Shown piece after piece: positions 45,393 to 57,669 of a stretch of DNA of 64,000 nt. Within the stretch, counting starts at the first letter, position 1. Each line of letters begins with the position of its first letter. Under the pieces are notes generated by a model. That model had not been told where the DNA came from. It did not search any database and saw only the letters and a list, made by a program, of their open reading frames with translations. The position numbers and the translations under genes are program-made. This DNA comes from Euwallacea fornicatus (taxonomy: Eukaryota > Arthropoda > Insecta > Coleoptera > Curculionidae): assembly GCF_040115645.1 (NCBI RefSeq), contig NC_089558.1, positions 3,844,001 to 3,908,000 on the forward strand, written 5' to 3'.

Positions 45393-46133
45393 CAGGATGC
45401 TTCAGAATTCAGTACCAAAACTTTAGAGACATATTTTTGGGGCGAAAACGTCTTTTTTCTCCACGAACGTGGGTCTGCGAATGCTTAGTTCTCTATATAC
45501 AGAGTGGTACAGTATCGTCATTATCAACATTCATAGCAGACTATGACTGCGCAGTTTGACAGTCCTACGCGTTTTTTGTCGAATTTATTGGATTCTAAAT
45601 CTCAGGAACAGCGCCGGCAGAAAACGGATTATTAGAGGAAAACAAGATTTAAAAAAATATCCATATTTATTGAAAGTTTTCTCGGTTTGCCAGCATTGCT
45701 CCTAGAAGTCTTCGAATTGCCATATGCTCGGAGATGCAGATGAATTCGATCATTGAGGACTTGAGAATTCGTAAATCTTATTGGCGCGTTTCCCTCGATC
45801 AGATCACAAACACAACGGACGTCAGCTAAATGTACAAATGAGCATTGTTCATTTGGCAAATAAGTTCTAGTGTAGATTGATCAAAATGAAAAACTGAACG
45901 AAATGTGTCAAACTTCAGCTAAACCAAACTTTCAATAAAATCGGCAGAAAATGTCGAGGATTCTCAAACTACGCAGTCCTAGCTTATTATGAATTTTAAT
46001 AATGATAATACTGTAATACCCCGTATAACGAAAACTAAGCATTTGTGGACCTACGTTTACAGAAAAATAAGTCTTATTTTGACCTTAAAAATACGCTCTC
46101 AAACTCTTTGTACGAAACTTTGAATCACTTATT
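45393..46133 (-). mobile_element. Short long-TIR element keeping only a transposase N-terminus
   Basis: Inverted arms (about 45393-45580 and 45950-46133) share GCGTATTTTT-type and AATGCTTAGTT blocks and the downstream TAGT-TGAC/GACTGCGTAG stretch. The left tip is TACAGGATGC. The element is related over its whole length to the one at 63222-63965 but lies in the opposite orientation. Only about 75 codons of transposase remain between the arms. The boundaries are accurate to about ten bases. Confidence 0.7.
45632..45859 (-). pseudogene. DUF4817-type transposase N-terminal fragment
   Basis: The peptide begins MPNEQCSFVHLADVRC and contains RFTNSQVLNDRIHLHLRAY and AGKPRKLSIN. It lines up with the fragment at 63499-63729 (NKQYSFAHLAEIHY, LNCQVLNDLTHPHIEECG, ADRPRKVSVN). 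Both match the helix-turn-helix N-terminus common in insect transposases annotated DUF4817 (an --Y-DMHF-YG-A-GN- start and a GRPR-V end). The catalytic domain is absent. Confidence 0.65.
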
Positions 46134-47314
46134 GTCTTTAATTATTTACTATTTAATAGTGGTACTCTAGCAACAATGCAAAACATAAACATAAAAAAAA
46201 TTATTTATTATGTATATGCAAAGTTTATGTCGACATTTTTAACTGACCGAATTGATACTTTTATTTTCTAAATTAGCTCGAGCGGTAGAATTGAGTGAAA
46301 TTTCCGATCTACCTTTCGATTTCAACATTAATGTTTTATTTCGAATCGTTTCACGAAACAAAAAAATCATAATTTACCATTGAAAAATCAAAAATCACAT
46401 GTCATACGAAGTTGGTTAAACGCGGCATTCTTGCGCATATTTATGCCAAACAAAGCTACGTTTCAAAATGTTTATTAAAACTCCGACTGATTCCGGATTA
46501 TGGAAAAAAAACGATATTTGTTCAAATTGCTTTTATTTCATTCTAAACTTGTTTGAACAGATGATTAAAAATAAATGAAAGCTCGAAGAAAAATTTACAT
46601 TATTTCAGCAAATATCGGACTTCCCCCGACTAATCGGAATTTCCTACATTTAAAAGCATTGCATTGTTGGGCATTAAATTGCGCAATTTGTGAAATTCTC
46701 CCCAACCGAACCCACTTCGTACCTCTTTCGGTTATTGAGATGTCGATGGTGACCAGTGCATTTGAGTAACACTGTACAGTAGTTTACACTAAACGGTCGG
46801 ACGAATTCCTTCATAAATTTTTAAATTGTCGTCATGTCGAAATTTCGATATCAACTTAGACAACCGCACTGTCAAGATAATTGTCACATTTCTGGAAACC
46901 GTATCCAAAAGAGATGAGGAATTAGGACATCCGCGTCAGTGCCGTAATATGGCCGGCGAACGCCTTATGCATCCGTCTAACATGTTATCAAACGTCATAG
47001 CAAAACAAGGACAGTCAAAAATGTCGGCCATGTTTCCGCTATGATGGCACAGATGCCTGAATTCGCAATCTGTCAACCGTAACCGGAACCACACGCGAAA
47101 GAAAAACGCTCTGTGTGTTTATATAATGTATAAATACACTTAATTCTATTTAATAATAATTAAAATTGATGATCGAAACTAAGACCACCTTTAAGTTAAA
47201 CCATGCGTTTAACAACACATCGATATTTCCTCAATCAGACTGTCGATACCCTAATGGCGGAAATAGCTATACATCGATAAATCCAAAATTACTTTTTCTG
47301 ATATCTCAATTATA
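46134..47314. other. Gene-free stretch
   Basis: AT-rich sequence between two transposons. No features beyond short random frames. Confidence 0.5.
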
Positions 47315-48350
47315 CAGGGTGTTTAGTAGTAGGCCAATCCGTTAACCGGAGATTCTTTATGTGAAAATAATTAGACTCTCTTTATGGCACTTTTTTTTTG
47401 GCGATTTGTACTTATTACACAGGATGTTGCAGTTACATAGAATAAAAATAACTTTTGTTAATAACTGATGTCTCTTAACATATTTTAATGAAATTTTACA
47501 GTGATGTGTAATTCGATTAGGTGAACATTTCCTATGATTTGATTAAAAAAAAATTGGAGAATATGGAAAATGGGGGGCCGTTACACGTTTTTCCCCAACT
47601 TTTTTTCGCACGCCAATGGTGCATTTGCTTATTTATTCAAATTAGTTGTTTCTTTATGTGCATATCTTCATTCCTGGCAAATTTTGATGTACAGCTTACT
47701 TTAGAAGATACTTCACTTTGTTGCCCCCCAATATGTGGGGTCCATTGTTTATTTATTTAATTAGCTAAAACGGAAGACGAAATTTTACAAATTATACTCT
47801 GGGTATAGCACGAGAACGATCGCTTTTCAAACGGAACATCAAGTCATTAATAAATGTACCACCCCACACTAAGTACTAAAACGGCAATCTGTGTCTTTTG
47901 GAACTAGATTATCGACAAATAGAAAATGGAAGCCACGCATTGGGGAGTAATAAAGAGAAATATCCTCTAAGGTATGCTGCAAATAAAAATTTTACAAGAA
48001 TGAAGAAACTCAGATAAAGAAACAACTACTTTTTATAAGTAACAAATGCGACAATGGCGTGCGCAAAAGAAAGTTGAGAGGAAAAGTGTACGTGACCCCT
48101 CATTTTGCCCTTTGTTTCTCCAAATTTTTTTACTCAAATCATAGGAAATGTGCGCCTAATCGAACTAAACATCACTGCAAAATTTCATTAAAATGTATTA
48201 AGGAACATCCAAGTTATTATCGAAAGTGATTTTTTTTACTAACTTTGACACCCCATGAGTATAATGCGCCTAAGAAAAAAGGGGCATAAAGAATATCTAG
48301 CTTGAGAAATCATCGGATAACTAATTGGTCTACTAATACGAGATACCCTG
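47315..48350. mobile_element. Long-TIR non-autonomous element
   Basis: The tips are CAGGGT (47315) and ACCCTG (48350). The arms, about 380 bp each (47315-47699 and 47970-48350), share TTTTAATGAAATTTT, CGATTAGG followed by CATTTCCTATGATTTG, GCACGCCA and TTGTTTCTTTAT in inverted orientation. The roughly 270-bp centre has no transposase similarity. The 79-codon frame at 47521 is a shadow of the arm. Confidence 0.75.
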
Positions 48351-48589
48351 TGTATCAGTCATGATCAAGATGTTCCTTGAAGGTAGTTGATATAGCAAAT
48401 AAGGCATTTTGTAAACTTTTAAAGCAAATATAAAATAAGAACGTTACGTGAATCGTGAAATATGAGTCTATTTAACGTGTAGGCGTAAGCGTAGATCATG
48501 TTAACTGTTTCTCAGTCACAAAAAATCAATTAAAATGATTTTCCATTAATTTTAAAACGATAAGTAGTAGGTCTCCATTACTTTTCATT

Positions 48590-48930
48590 AATGGATTCTT
48601 GACTGCCCAGCGTTACATACAGGAAGTGTTTTGAAAACGGGCTTTTACAGCAGGATAATGCATGGCCACATATTGCTCGTATAAGTCAGCTCATCTACAA
48701 CATCACAATTTTAATGTGTTTCCTTCGCCTCCACACTCTCCTGATCGTTTTTTCATATGACACGTAGTGGATATAATAGGAAGAAGAATGAGTTACCATA
48801 CTAGAGAACCCAACACGTACTTTAGCAGCGTTAAAAAAATGCAATAAAAGTGTCTTGAGATACACTACCTCCAGAGAACGTCAACAATTTGCTTTGGCGC
48901 ATGCTCAAAGGAGTTACTGAGTGTGTAAAT
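48590..48930 (+). pseudogene. Tc1-like transposase remnant
   Basis: Across several frameshifts and stops one reads TAQRYIQEVF, QQDNAWPHIARISQ (second catalytic Asp in DNA), VFPSPPHSPDRFFI (third motif), DIIGRRMSYHTREPNT and AALKKCNKSVLRYTTSRE. The order fits Tc1 transposases (TAQRY--E-L, DNARPH-A, WP--SPDL-PIE, W--I-RR). No TIRs could be traced. Confidence 0.75.
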
Positions 48931-51900
48931 TCATTACACACATTATTAAATTTTAATACTCTTTTATATATCTGAGATCTGTATCTATATCTAAATATTT
49001 GATCTATGTATAATATGGCATATATCTAATTCATCCTGTATGTTTATGTGCCGTGAGTGTCCCACCAAAAGTAACCTCATACCTTTTCGTAAAAATTCCA
49101 TTTGGTGGTTAGTTAATGGACGAGAATAATGTCAACTCTATTAACGAACTTACTACGCTCACGCGTTAAACAGTCTCTGTATTCAGCAACCACTGCCACT
49201 AGTAACTAGACTTGTAGAGTTTTTTTATAACTTCACCAAGAATTACAGGAAAAATTTTGGCTCTAATGGTGGTCAGTGACGTAAAATTTTTTGTTTTAAA
49301 ATAACTAAATTAGTATTGTTGAGCACACCACTGGTGATATCGACACTAAGATTTGTGCAGCAAAGCGCTTTTAGTAACAGTTAATACCCATAAAATTTAC
49401 CAAAAATTGTGCGAGTGATTTCAGACTATTTTTTAGATATTTAAATTGGATTATAAAATTTGAACACCCTGAATGCGGACATTAATATATTAATCAAGCT
49501 GAAATTATTGTTTGGTTATTTAACTCTCCTTTAATTTTAGCTCCAAAATTCACAAAAGTTCTGTCTAAGGGATGATGTTTCTGCAAGTAGACTTTTTTCT
49601 TGCGAACGAAGCTTGTTTCTTCACATTGAGACAAAAGAAATATTGAAATTTCAGTTTAGCGGTTATGATTCGTATTTTTGTAGAAAATGATTTGGTACTT
49701 CATTTTTATTTCGCTCTGTAGCAGATTGCAGATGCGTTGGCAGGTGCCTACCCAGATTAGAAAGTAACATAGTCTTCTCTAAGCACATAGAAGAATGAAA
49801 ACGTCGGAGAGAAAGGAATTATTTCCCAAGGACAAAAATTGGAAATGTACAGAAAATATAAAAACTTTAATTTGAAAATAAATCAGAAAGTTTCTAAAAT
49901 TTCTTCTTAATTTTACTAAATATATAAACATAAGTTTCAGAAAAATTTCACGGCATTTTAATAAAAAGGACAAAATATCTCATTTGGATTAGATTATGTT
50001 GGATGAATTGAATTGACTCACTCGTCAGTCCATTGTTGGATGTCTATTGGTGGTTGGGCTTTTCCCCCCGAATATACGAATCTTGAACTTCCCGCTTTTT
50101 CTTTGTTGACTTATTGATGGTACTTCTGATTTATGAGAGGAACGACTTATTTCTTAAATTTTCAACCGATTACGGGATTCAGAAATTCGTTTACGCTCTT
50201 AGTACGTTTTTTTCTTCACCTTACGCCGAATTGTAAGGTAAAGAAAATGTTTCGTATTATCTACTCCGCGCTATTCAAAGTGAGCTTGATAAATTGCCTT
50301 TGAAGGCAAGTTTCGTCACTTTTCTTATCACTATTTTTTTCACCTTATTGGTGCATCCGTAGTCTGCTCCAGAGCGAGACAAAAATGAACTTCCGCATGA
50401 GGTTTTATTCAAACTACCCTGTAAGTACAAAAACTAACATTCAGCTATTTTTTCTCCTCAGTATCACTACTCAAGAAATATGCATTAATTGAAGAACAAA
50501 AATCAAAATCCAGTTCCGCCTCTCGAGAAAACTAACTTTGAAATTAAGCCAAGTTTTAGTTGCGCATAAATTGTGACGCAAAGAATGTAATAAGAATAAG
50601 TACGGTAAGTAAGTATGTTATTGCACACATTATATCTATACAGTACTTAATCGACAAGCGTGTGGTCAAATATAAAATGGCGTGCGGTGAAGTAACATTA
50701 CAGCACGGCATGCAAGGGTGTATTAGGTACTTCCAACGAAGCATAGTAAATACTTTTTACCACAGATGGTGGATAAAAGGGATTTAATGCCTTTAGGCTT
50801 GTAATTTCGACACAATTGTCAACAAAAGGGCCGACGGACTATTTATATTTATTTGGTTTGCCTCGTGGCATGGATATGATATGAAGCTGTCCGAAGTAAG
50901 CGAATTTCCTTATCGTCGCGTCTGCATTACGTAAGTTGTGCACATGTATGTGCATACATTGCATAACTGTAAGTACGGAAATCAAGGATTTTTCGAAATC
51001 TTTCTTGAGACACAGTTGTAGAAAATAACATCCTCGTTACGTTGATATGAACAAAAAATATGATTCATTTTGTTAAGCGATTCTTTTATGTAAGAGTTGA
51101 TTGTTTCTTGCGGTTGCCCCGTTCGAACAAAAAGCATAATGCGAATTCCATCGAAAATTTAGTACAGAATGGGTCTCTTTCTATAATTTTACACCAAAAC
51201 ATATTGTTCTGTTTTACTGTGTAAAAGGATGTTTCCATTTTCAAACCATTATGTCTACTTTACCATACTGCTAGCAATCTGATTATGAACTAAGTTACCA
51301 TACTGCTATAGTTTTTTTTCAGTTACCTAGGCTGTACAATTAATGTAGACCTGGGGACCGTTTTATGAGCCTCACCATTCTCATATCTGTTCTGTCAAGA
51401 AACACTGGGTCGGTTAACTAAAGGTAAAGTGGCGCAATATAGAGTTTAATGAGAATACATTTAGCAAGTAAATCAGCAGGGTTGCCGATATTTCCTGAAA
51501 ATCTCTGTAAAATTTTGATTTTTCTTTGCTTATAAAACGGAAATGGCGCATTTTAACGGGATACATTCGTACAGTCTTTTTGAGAGTATTTTATTAGTTT
51601 TTTTTGTATTGCATCATGTTTCTTGGAAATATCCGACAACTTTAATTATGCTTATGACCGTCGTACTAGATTTTTGCATATTTAGGGAATGTTGTTTTTA
51701 AATGAATTAATACGACGCTTGTCATAGTTAGTCCTTTGATATTGGTTAAAACAGAGAACTTCCCTTTCTGGTAAGAGAGCCATGGGGGCAAAAAAACGAA
51801 AAATATTTCATTATTTAATTTGTGACATTGCAATTACAGATGGGAAGTTTGTAAAATATAAACTAAACTGTCACATTTACGAAGCGGCTCACCAGATTGC

Positions 51901-52250
51901 AAAACGAGGATCAGTGAGATAAGCGCTGCCTTATCATATATGTACATAATTTGTATGTTGCATCTTAACGTACTCCTTATTAGTACAATTCTTATACTAC
52001 TTTTTTATGATAGCCATTATTCCAATTTTGGTCAACAAGCTAAATACATACATGTTGGATGAATTTCAAGTGGTCACGGACGAAATAATTTCTTTACTAC
52101 TTCAGCTTTACTAGTACCTGCGTCTGCTAAGGTCGACTATAAGCGAGCCGTCTTAATACGTTTAATAACATGTAAGATAAACCTCGATTTGGTCATTCAC
52201 ATGCGAGACATTATGTACCTATTGGACCTTTGTAATCGAGAAATATAAAA
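48931..52250. other. Gene-free stretch
   Basis: AT-rich sequence with no coding similarity. ATCCTGTATG near 49037 could be the outer tip of the Tc1-type remnant to its left, but no partner was found. Confidence 0.5.
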
Positions 52251-52265
52251 ATGCATAAGACAAAC

Positions 52266-52277
52266 TGCGCATGCGCA
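52266..52277. promoter_or_regulatory. Perfect NRF-1/Ewg-type palindrome
   Basis: TGCGCATGCGCA fits the YGCGCATGCGCR consensus of NRF-1 (Erect wing in flies) at all 12 positions. A near match TGCGCATGCGTA is at 54304. Such sites mark promoters of housekeeping genes. No gene could be recognised next to it. Confidence 0.35.
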
Positions 52278-53555
52278 ACCGAGAAACAAATAACAATCAT
52301 AATCAATTTCTCGGAAAAACAAGAAACTAACCCAAAAACTAGATTCGACTTAAAAAGAGGTTCTCTTGCTCGGCTACACGCGGCATCGTCTGCAATGCGT
52401 AAACTCCGATCTAGCCCGATCGCTCCCGAAGCTCAATGAGGCCCGATTCACACCGGCCGATAAAGCATGCCGTCTAAAATGAAACGAGAAACACGAAACA
52501 GGCTGCGGTTCTGTTTGGAACTTATGGTATCGGTTTGTTTGCGTTTGCCATTTGTTATGGCCCACATGCGTGTGGTTATATTATTCGTTAAGTTCGAACA
52601 GATTTCACTGCGATTTCTGGTGCCTTGATCCTTTTTTTATATTTATGAAGTTCATGGTGGTTTTTCGTGACGCAAAAATTTACTCGTCATTCGTCGTTTC
52701 AGTGCGGACGATGATAAATTTAATTTATTCATGCATGGTCCGCTATGCTAAAGTTGTAACATTTACTAAATAATAGCCTGCGCAGTTGTTTGTTGTTGCA
52801 TTAGATGGCCAACTAGTGCGTAAATATACCACTTCGTTTTTTGTTGGATGATATGAATTTTCAAAAATCGATCGAGAAACCTAAAGAGATTTTTATATGT
52901 AAACAACCGTAAAAGAAACGTACCAAAACTGTAACTAACACAACGGAGAAACTGCTTAAGCGTATTCTCGAAATTAGCCACATTTTCACACTAGTTCGTT
53001 CGAATTACCTAAGTCCGTTATTTATTTTTATTTTTTATTGTAAACATTTAGATTTGGTTTTAATTGAACGCTGAACGAAAGGGTCGTAGACTGAACAGCA
53101 AATATCAATACTAATTAAGGTTCTTGAAGAACACTTGTCTCTATTCGCTGAAAACCAACAATTACTATAACATGCGCATAAGAAATCTAACACTACAAAA
53201 ATTGGCACAACAGTTAAGACTAGCTAGGAACAATATCACAAGATCCACAAAAAAAGTTTTCTGGGGCCCCGCACAACGTATGCGGCGGAGCGGAAAAAGC
53301 GCTTTCTTAACGTCTTCAAAAAGTTGAGGCAAATGCTACGTAATACATGTTAAATTTACTAGAACAACTGATAAATAAAATAAAATAAAAACCACAAATA
53401 GCTAAACGTTGAGTGTTTTATTCCTTGTCAAAAATTCACGACACATAGCGACAACTATTGACTGTACAGAACAAGTTAGAAAAAATGACAATTACGCACT
53501 AATTCATGACGGTTAAATCTGAGGAAGAACGGTCACCCATAATACTTCGTCTTTT

Positions 53556-53700
53556 ATACAGGGTTATTTTTTTTAAGTAAAACAAGGCAATTATTTTAAT
53601 TCGATCTTAGAATGAGTTTGTAAGATGTATTAAGCATAGTAATGTTTTAAGTCAGGGGAATTCATTTCAACACCTTTCATATTACATAAGATGGTCGAAA
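53556..53700. mobile_element. Single transposon-like tip
   Basis: TATACAGGGTTATTTTTTTT at 53556 again looks like an element tip without a partner. No coding remnant follows. Confidence 0.2.
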
Positions 53701-53858
53701 AAAGGCATAACTATAAGGTCATTTTCTTGAATGGGCACCTCGTTATTTGCTTGCATACTATTTTTTAACGCGTCTCAACGTTTCCCAATGAAATTGCGTT
53801 TTCAGAATCATATATACCTCCTCACATGTTCCTACAGAATCGGGTTCCAGAACCTTGT

Positions 53859-53882
53859 GGTCTAACTCCTAATAGTTAGACC
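53859..53882. repeat. Perfect 9-bp hairpin
   Basis: GGTCTAACT and its complement AGTTAGACC flank the six bases CCTAAT. It is a small inverted repeat in the gene-free 3' flank. It does not form a tRNA cloverleaf with its surroundings. Confidence 0.5.
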
Positions 53883-55364
53883 GTTGAGCTTTCAACTATC
53901 AACTTCGTCAATAAACAGTACAATTGAAGTTTTATTACGCACTTACATTGGATTAACAGTATCAGTTAAATATAAAACGATGCAGTATCCTTATTAAATG
54001 ATAGTTTTATCGAAATCCCGTAGGTAAATATAACCTACAAAGCTGCCCCAATAGTGGAGTATATTTTATTAAACAGCTTTCGATAAAATTCACAAATTTG
54101 ACCACAATGAAAATTAGAAAATTTTCGTATACTGTACGTTAACAATCCTGTGAAAATATTTCCGTACTATAACCAACTATCACCAGCTGGCACAGGAATT
54201 ATCCCGGATGAAGGCAAACCTGTTTATGGTAAAACCTTCGCTGTCCCCCTTCGATGATGGAAAACATTAACGGCTTAAGAATTTACATTTTTCACTCTGA
54301 TACTGCGCATGCGTAGATGTCAATTAACATTACAACATTTTTCTGGCGGCATGCTCGAGAACTTTCTATTAACTTAAACGTTCATATAGTGAGCGTTAAG
54401 CAACAAATCACGAAATAGTTTTCGTTTCGCCTGCTATAAGTTGCAGTAACCTTTACCGCAATGCATATTGTTTACGTTATTTGCCGATTTAATTTATTTA
54501 CTCGTATACTTAATGTTACCTTCAAAAATTGGTAATGTGGTTTGATTTACTGAATTTCGTGTCCTTAACGTTTATTCAATTGTATGCAAGTTGCCGGAAA
54601 CCTATGGAGGCGATTAAAGATGACTTGCATTTTATGTCAACATTGTCAAATACCTTATTGGAATCTTATCAGTACAATTTGGAAAGTTAAAACCTAAGAA
54701 TTGACCTTTATGATCTTTTACGGCAACTGGCTGCGAAGAAACTCAGACGTAGTAATAGACACTTTAGAGGCAGCATTATGACGGCATGTGAGCAAAATTT
54801 TGACACTCAAGCCGCCATGTATTAATGTCCCTATGACTTTATTTTATCTTCAAACGTGCTTTATGCGCTGACACAAATGACACGAAAAGAGTCACGGTAA
54901 CTTCACTTACTTTGATTTTGATGCCTTCAATTAGGGTCCACGGGCCATTGTGACAAGTAATCTCATGGTCTCTCATATGACTGGACTACCTATATTTTTG
55001 AATGATAAACAATTGCCACATATATATATGTAGGTGTGACACATGGTATTTTTTCTTCCTTCAATATAGTGCCATTGTGGTTTTATAGATCTAACTATAA
55101 CTCGCTTTATTAACTGTCATTCAGAAAATGCTTCATCTTCTGCATTATTTGTTGCTATTCATAGCATCAAAGCAATTCAAAGCAAAAAATAAATTTCCCA
55201 TAAACTTGCTGAATAAACGAAACTTATATTCTCAACTCTATGGTCCTTTTTGCCAGCAACCATTCGCCCACCTCCATTCCACCATCGAATTAGCCATTTG
55301 GTCAATAAAAAATACTCAAAGAACCAGGACTTTCTCAAAACATCTGCTGTACGTCAACCAATCC

Positions 55365-55700
55365 CCATCGGCGGTGGGCTGACTGGGGGCGCGGCTTACC
55401 CATTCTCCTTTTACTGTCCCATCCAATAAGCGAAGCTCTCTCGGATCTTATTCTCCTCTATCAAGCTCGTGCGTCAGCAACTTTTCACTCAGCCAGCTCA
55501 ATGGTTCTGGGCTCCTGATAGGTGAAATCGGAAACTGTTCGAATGTTATTCAACTGTTTGTTGTTAGGCCATACGCCAGAGGTCTCCCAAGTTGAAAATC
55601 TGTCTGGTGTCACTTACTGGCCTCGTTTGCCGGCATGGGTCTGCGTTTGTGTAATTAATTATTGGTAACCCTAAGCGACGCGTTGTGTCTGCGTGAGTGC
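55365..55700. promoter_or_regulatory. GC-rich zone, possible promoter or conserved element
   Basis: CGGCGGTGGGCTGACTGGGG, GCGCGGC and CCAAT (in CATCCAATAAGCG) occur within about 70 bp, then pyrimidine-rich sequence. No coding exon was recognised nearby. Direction and target are unknown. Confidence 0.2.
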
Positions 55701-56269
55701 CTTGTGCTTATTACTATTGCTTTCAACAGTGGCGTGGAACCGTTGTTAATTTCGGTGATAACTTCAAACTTAAATAAAATGTGTCTGAGTTCGCCATGAT
55801 AGGAATATAAATTATAAATTATAAAAACTGAACATTATAGGACAAAAAATTAGAAAGTTTTATAAAATGAAAAATTATGAATTTTAAAAATAGCGGGGGA
55901 TTTAGATATTGCTTAATCTCAAAACTGCAATGACAGTTCCAATTTTCATGTTTTTGTGCCCTATTTTTCGCGTATAATATCTTCTATAAAAAAATTGAAA
56001 ACGTAACTTCAATGAATACAAGATTAACTGATGCAATATGTTTTCTAACGGAGGATAGACATGATTTGAAGCAGAAATAATTTAATAATCCGTCATTTAT
56101 CATCATTAACATGAATATTTTGAACTGATAAATATAGTATGAGTTTTATTGAAAATTAGGTGTTAATAATTTTTATCAGTTCTGGGAAGAATGTGGACAT
56201 TAACAAAAAAATGAATGATAACTTAAGTGCTTAACTATGTATACTAAAAAAATTTTATATAACTTAACA

Positions 56270-56520
56270 TTTAATGAAAAGGGGGCGAAATTGCTCGTAT
56301 AATAAAATGTACGTGTCGAAAACAGCCTGAGCCCAAAAAGCAACTTCGGCATCGCCCCGATGCAACAATAACCAACACCCCGTGAGTTTCGTGCAATTTA
56401 ATTTGTATTTCGGCGAGATTAAAACGAACGGAAAGAGGGGTGCCACCCCCGTGACTCATCCCCCGAATGAGGCGCCCGCGGGATATCGGCAGACAGATCG
56501 CATTTTCGGGCTAATGGATG
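56270..56520. promoter_or_regulatory. GC-rich block next to a mariner remnant
   Basis: The sequence is CpG-containing and not repetitive (GGCATCGCCCCGATGC is a short imperfect palindrome), with overlapping short frames in two phases that match nothing I know. It resembles the other small GC islands in the window. Confidence 0.15.
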
Positions 56521-56584
56521 CGATTGTATTTTGGACAAAGAGGAAGTGATACAGGAAACGGCGTATGGAATATACGGTACCTAT

Positions 56585-57640
56585 GTAGGAGGATAGTCCC
56601 AGCAGTACCCAACTTAACACTTAAAGAAAAAAAAAGGAAATTATTACATTTCTTCTCAACATGGTCTCCTTCAAGATTAACGCACTTTCCCCAGCGATGT
56701 TCCATGGGCTTTATATACTACTTATAGTAAGAAGCTTTGAACGTTTTAAACTAGGCATCAACATCGGACTCCACCTTTTCAATATTGGCAAATCTCGTTC
56801 CACCGAGCCATTTTTTCAAGTTTAGTAATACGTAATAATATGAGCAGATTGAATATGGCCACTAGGGTGGGTGTGGAAATAATTCGTAACCAAGTTAATT
56901 GATTTTCGCCATCATGGTGACAAGTATGGACTGATGCGTTGTCTTGATGAAACACGACTTTCTTTTTCGTCATGTGCGGTGTCTTTTCCTAATTTCTTGC
57001 CTCAAACGCTACAATTAATTGGTATAATATTCTCCGTATATTGCTTTTACTTTAAGGAGATTGTCAAGAAAAAAAATTATCCAAAGTGAATCCCAAAAAA
57101 CTGCTGACATCACTTTTTCTGCAGATGGTACGGTTTTCGCCTTCTTTGAACCGATTCTCCCGTTTGAGTCCATTGTTTTGACACCTCTTTCGCCTCAGGT
57201 GTGAAATTATGGACCCATCCATCGTTATGAATCGACGCGAAAAGTCGGCTTTATTGCTGCGAAACTTTGCCGAACGCTCTCTTGAAACATCACCACTGAG
57301 CTATTTTTATTCAATTGTGAGTAATCGCGGCACCCATCTTGCGCACAGCTCTCTCATATTCAATTGTTCGGTCAAAATGCGACGTACAGTACTTTTTAAA
57401 ATGCCTCTCATGCCTGCTAACCCGCGCAATTTTAACCGATAGCCTTCCTGTACAGTTTTGTGGATGTTCACCATAGTTTATTTTTGAAGTTTAACTCTGC
57501 CATCCAATATTTTACAGTCGTTAACCAAGGACCAAAATCCCTCAATGTAGAATCTAACTTCGCTTTAGTGTTGGATGGATTAAGACCTTTCAGATGAAAG
57601 GATTGAATCACGTCTCGATGACCAATTTTTTCCATGTTCA
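56585..57640 (-). mobile_element. Degenerate mariner remnant
   Basis: On the - strand the start MEKIGHRDVIQSFHLKGL (from about 57635) is followed, through frameshifts and stops, by LRGLAGMRGILKSTVRRIL, ITMDGSIISHL (where mariners have the first catalytic Asp), VVFHQDNASVHTCHH (second Asp), a mutated third block and the C-terminus HRWGKCVNLEGDHVEK (about 56655-56702). An outer tip like GGATAGTCCCAGCAGTACCC lies at about 56590. The opposite ITR was not found. This is a third mariner lineage, much older than the other two. Confidence 0.8.
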
Positions 57641-57669
57641 CAAAGTCTCTAAAAGCGTTCACTTAAAAC

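Larger units (their letters stand above)
52280..56260. other. Gene-free stretch
   Basis: Contains the hairpin at 53.86 kb, a second NRF-1-like site at 54.3 kb and the GC-rich zone at 55.4 kb. No exon or RNA gene was recognised. Confidence 0.5.
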
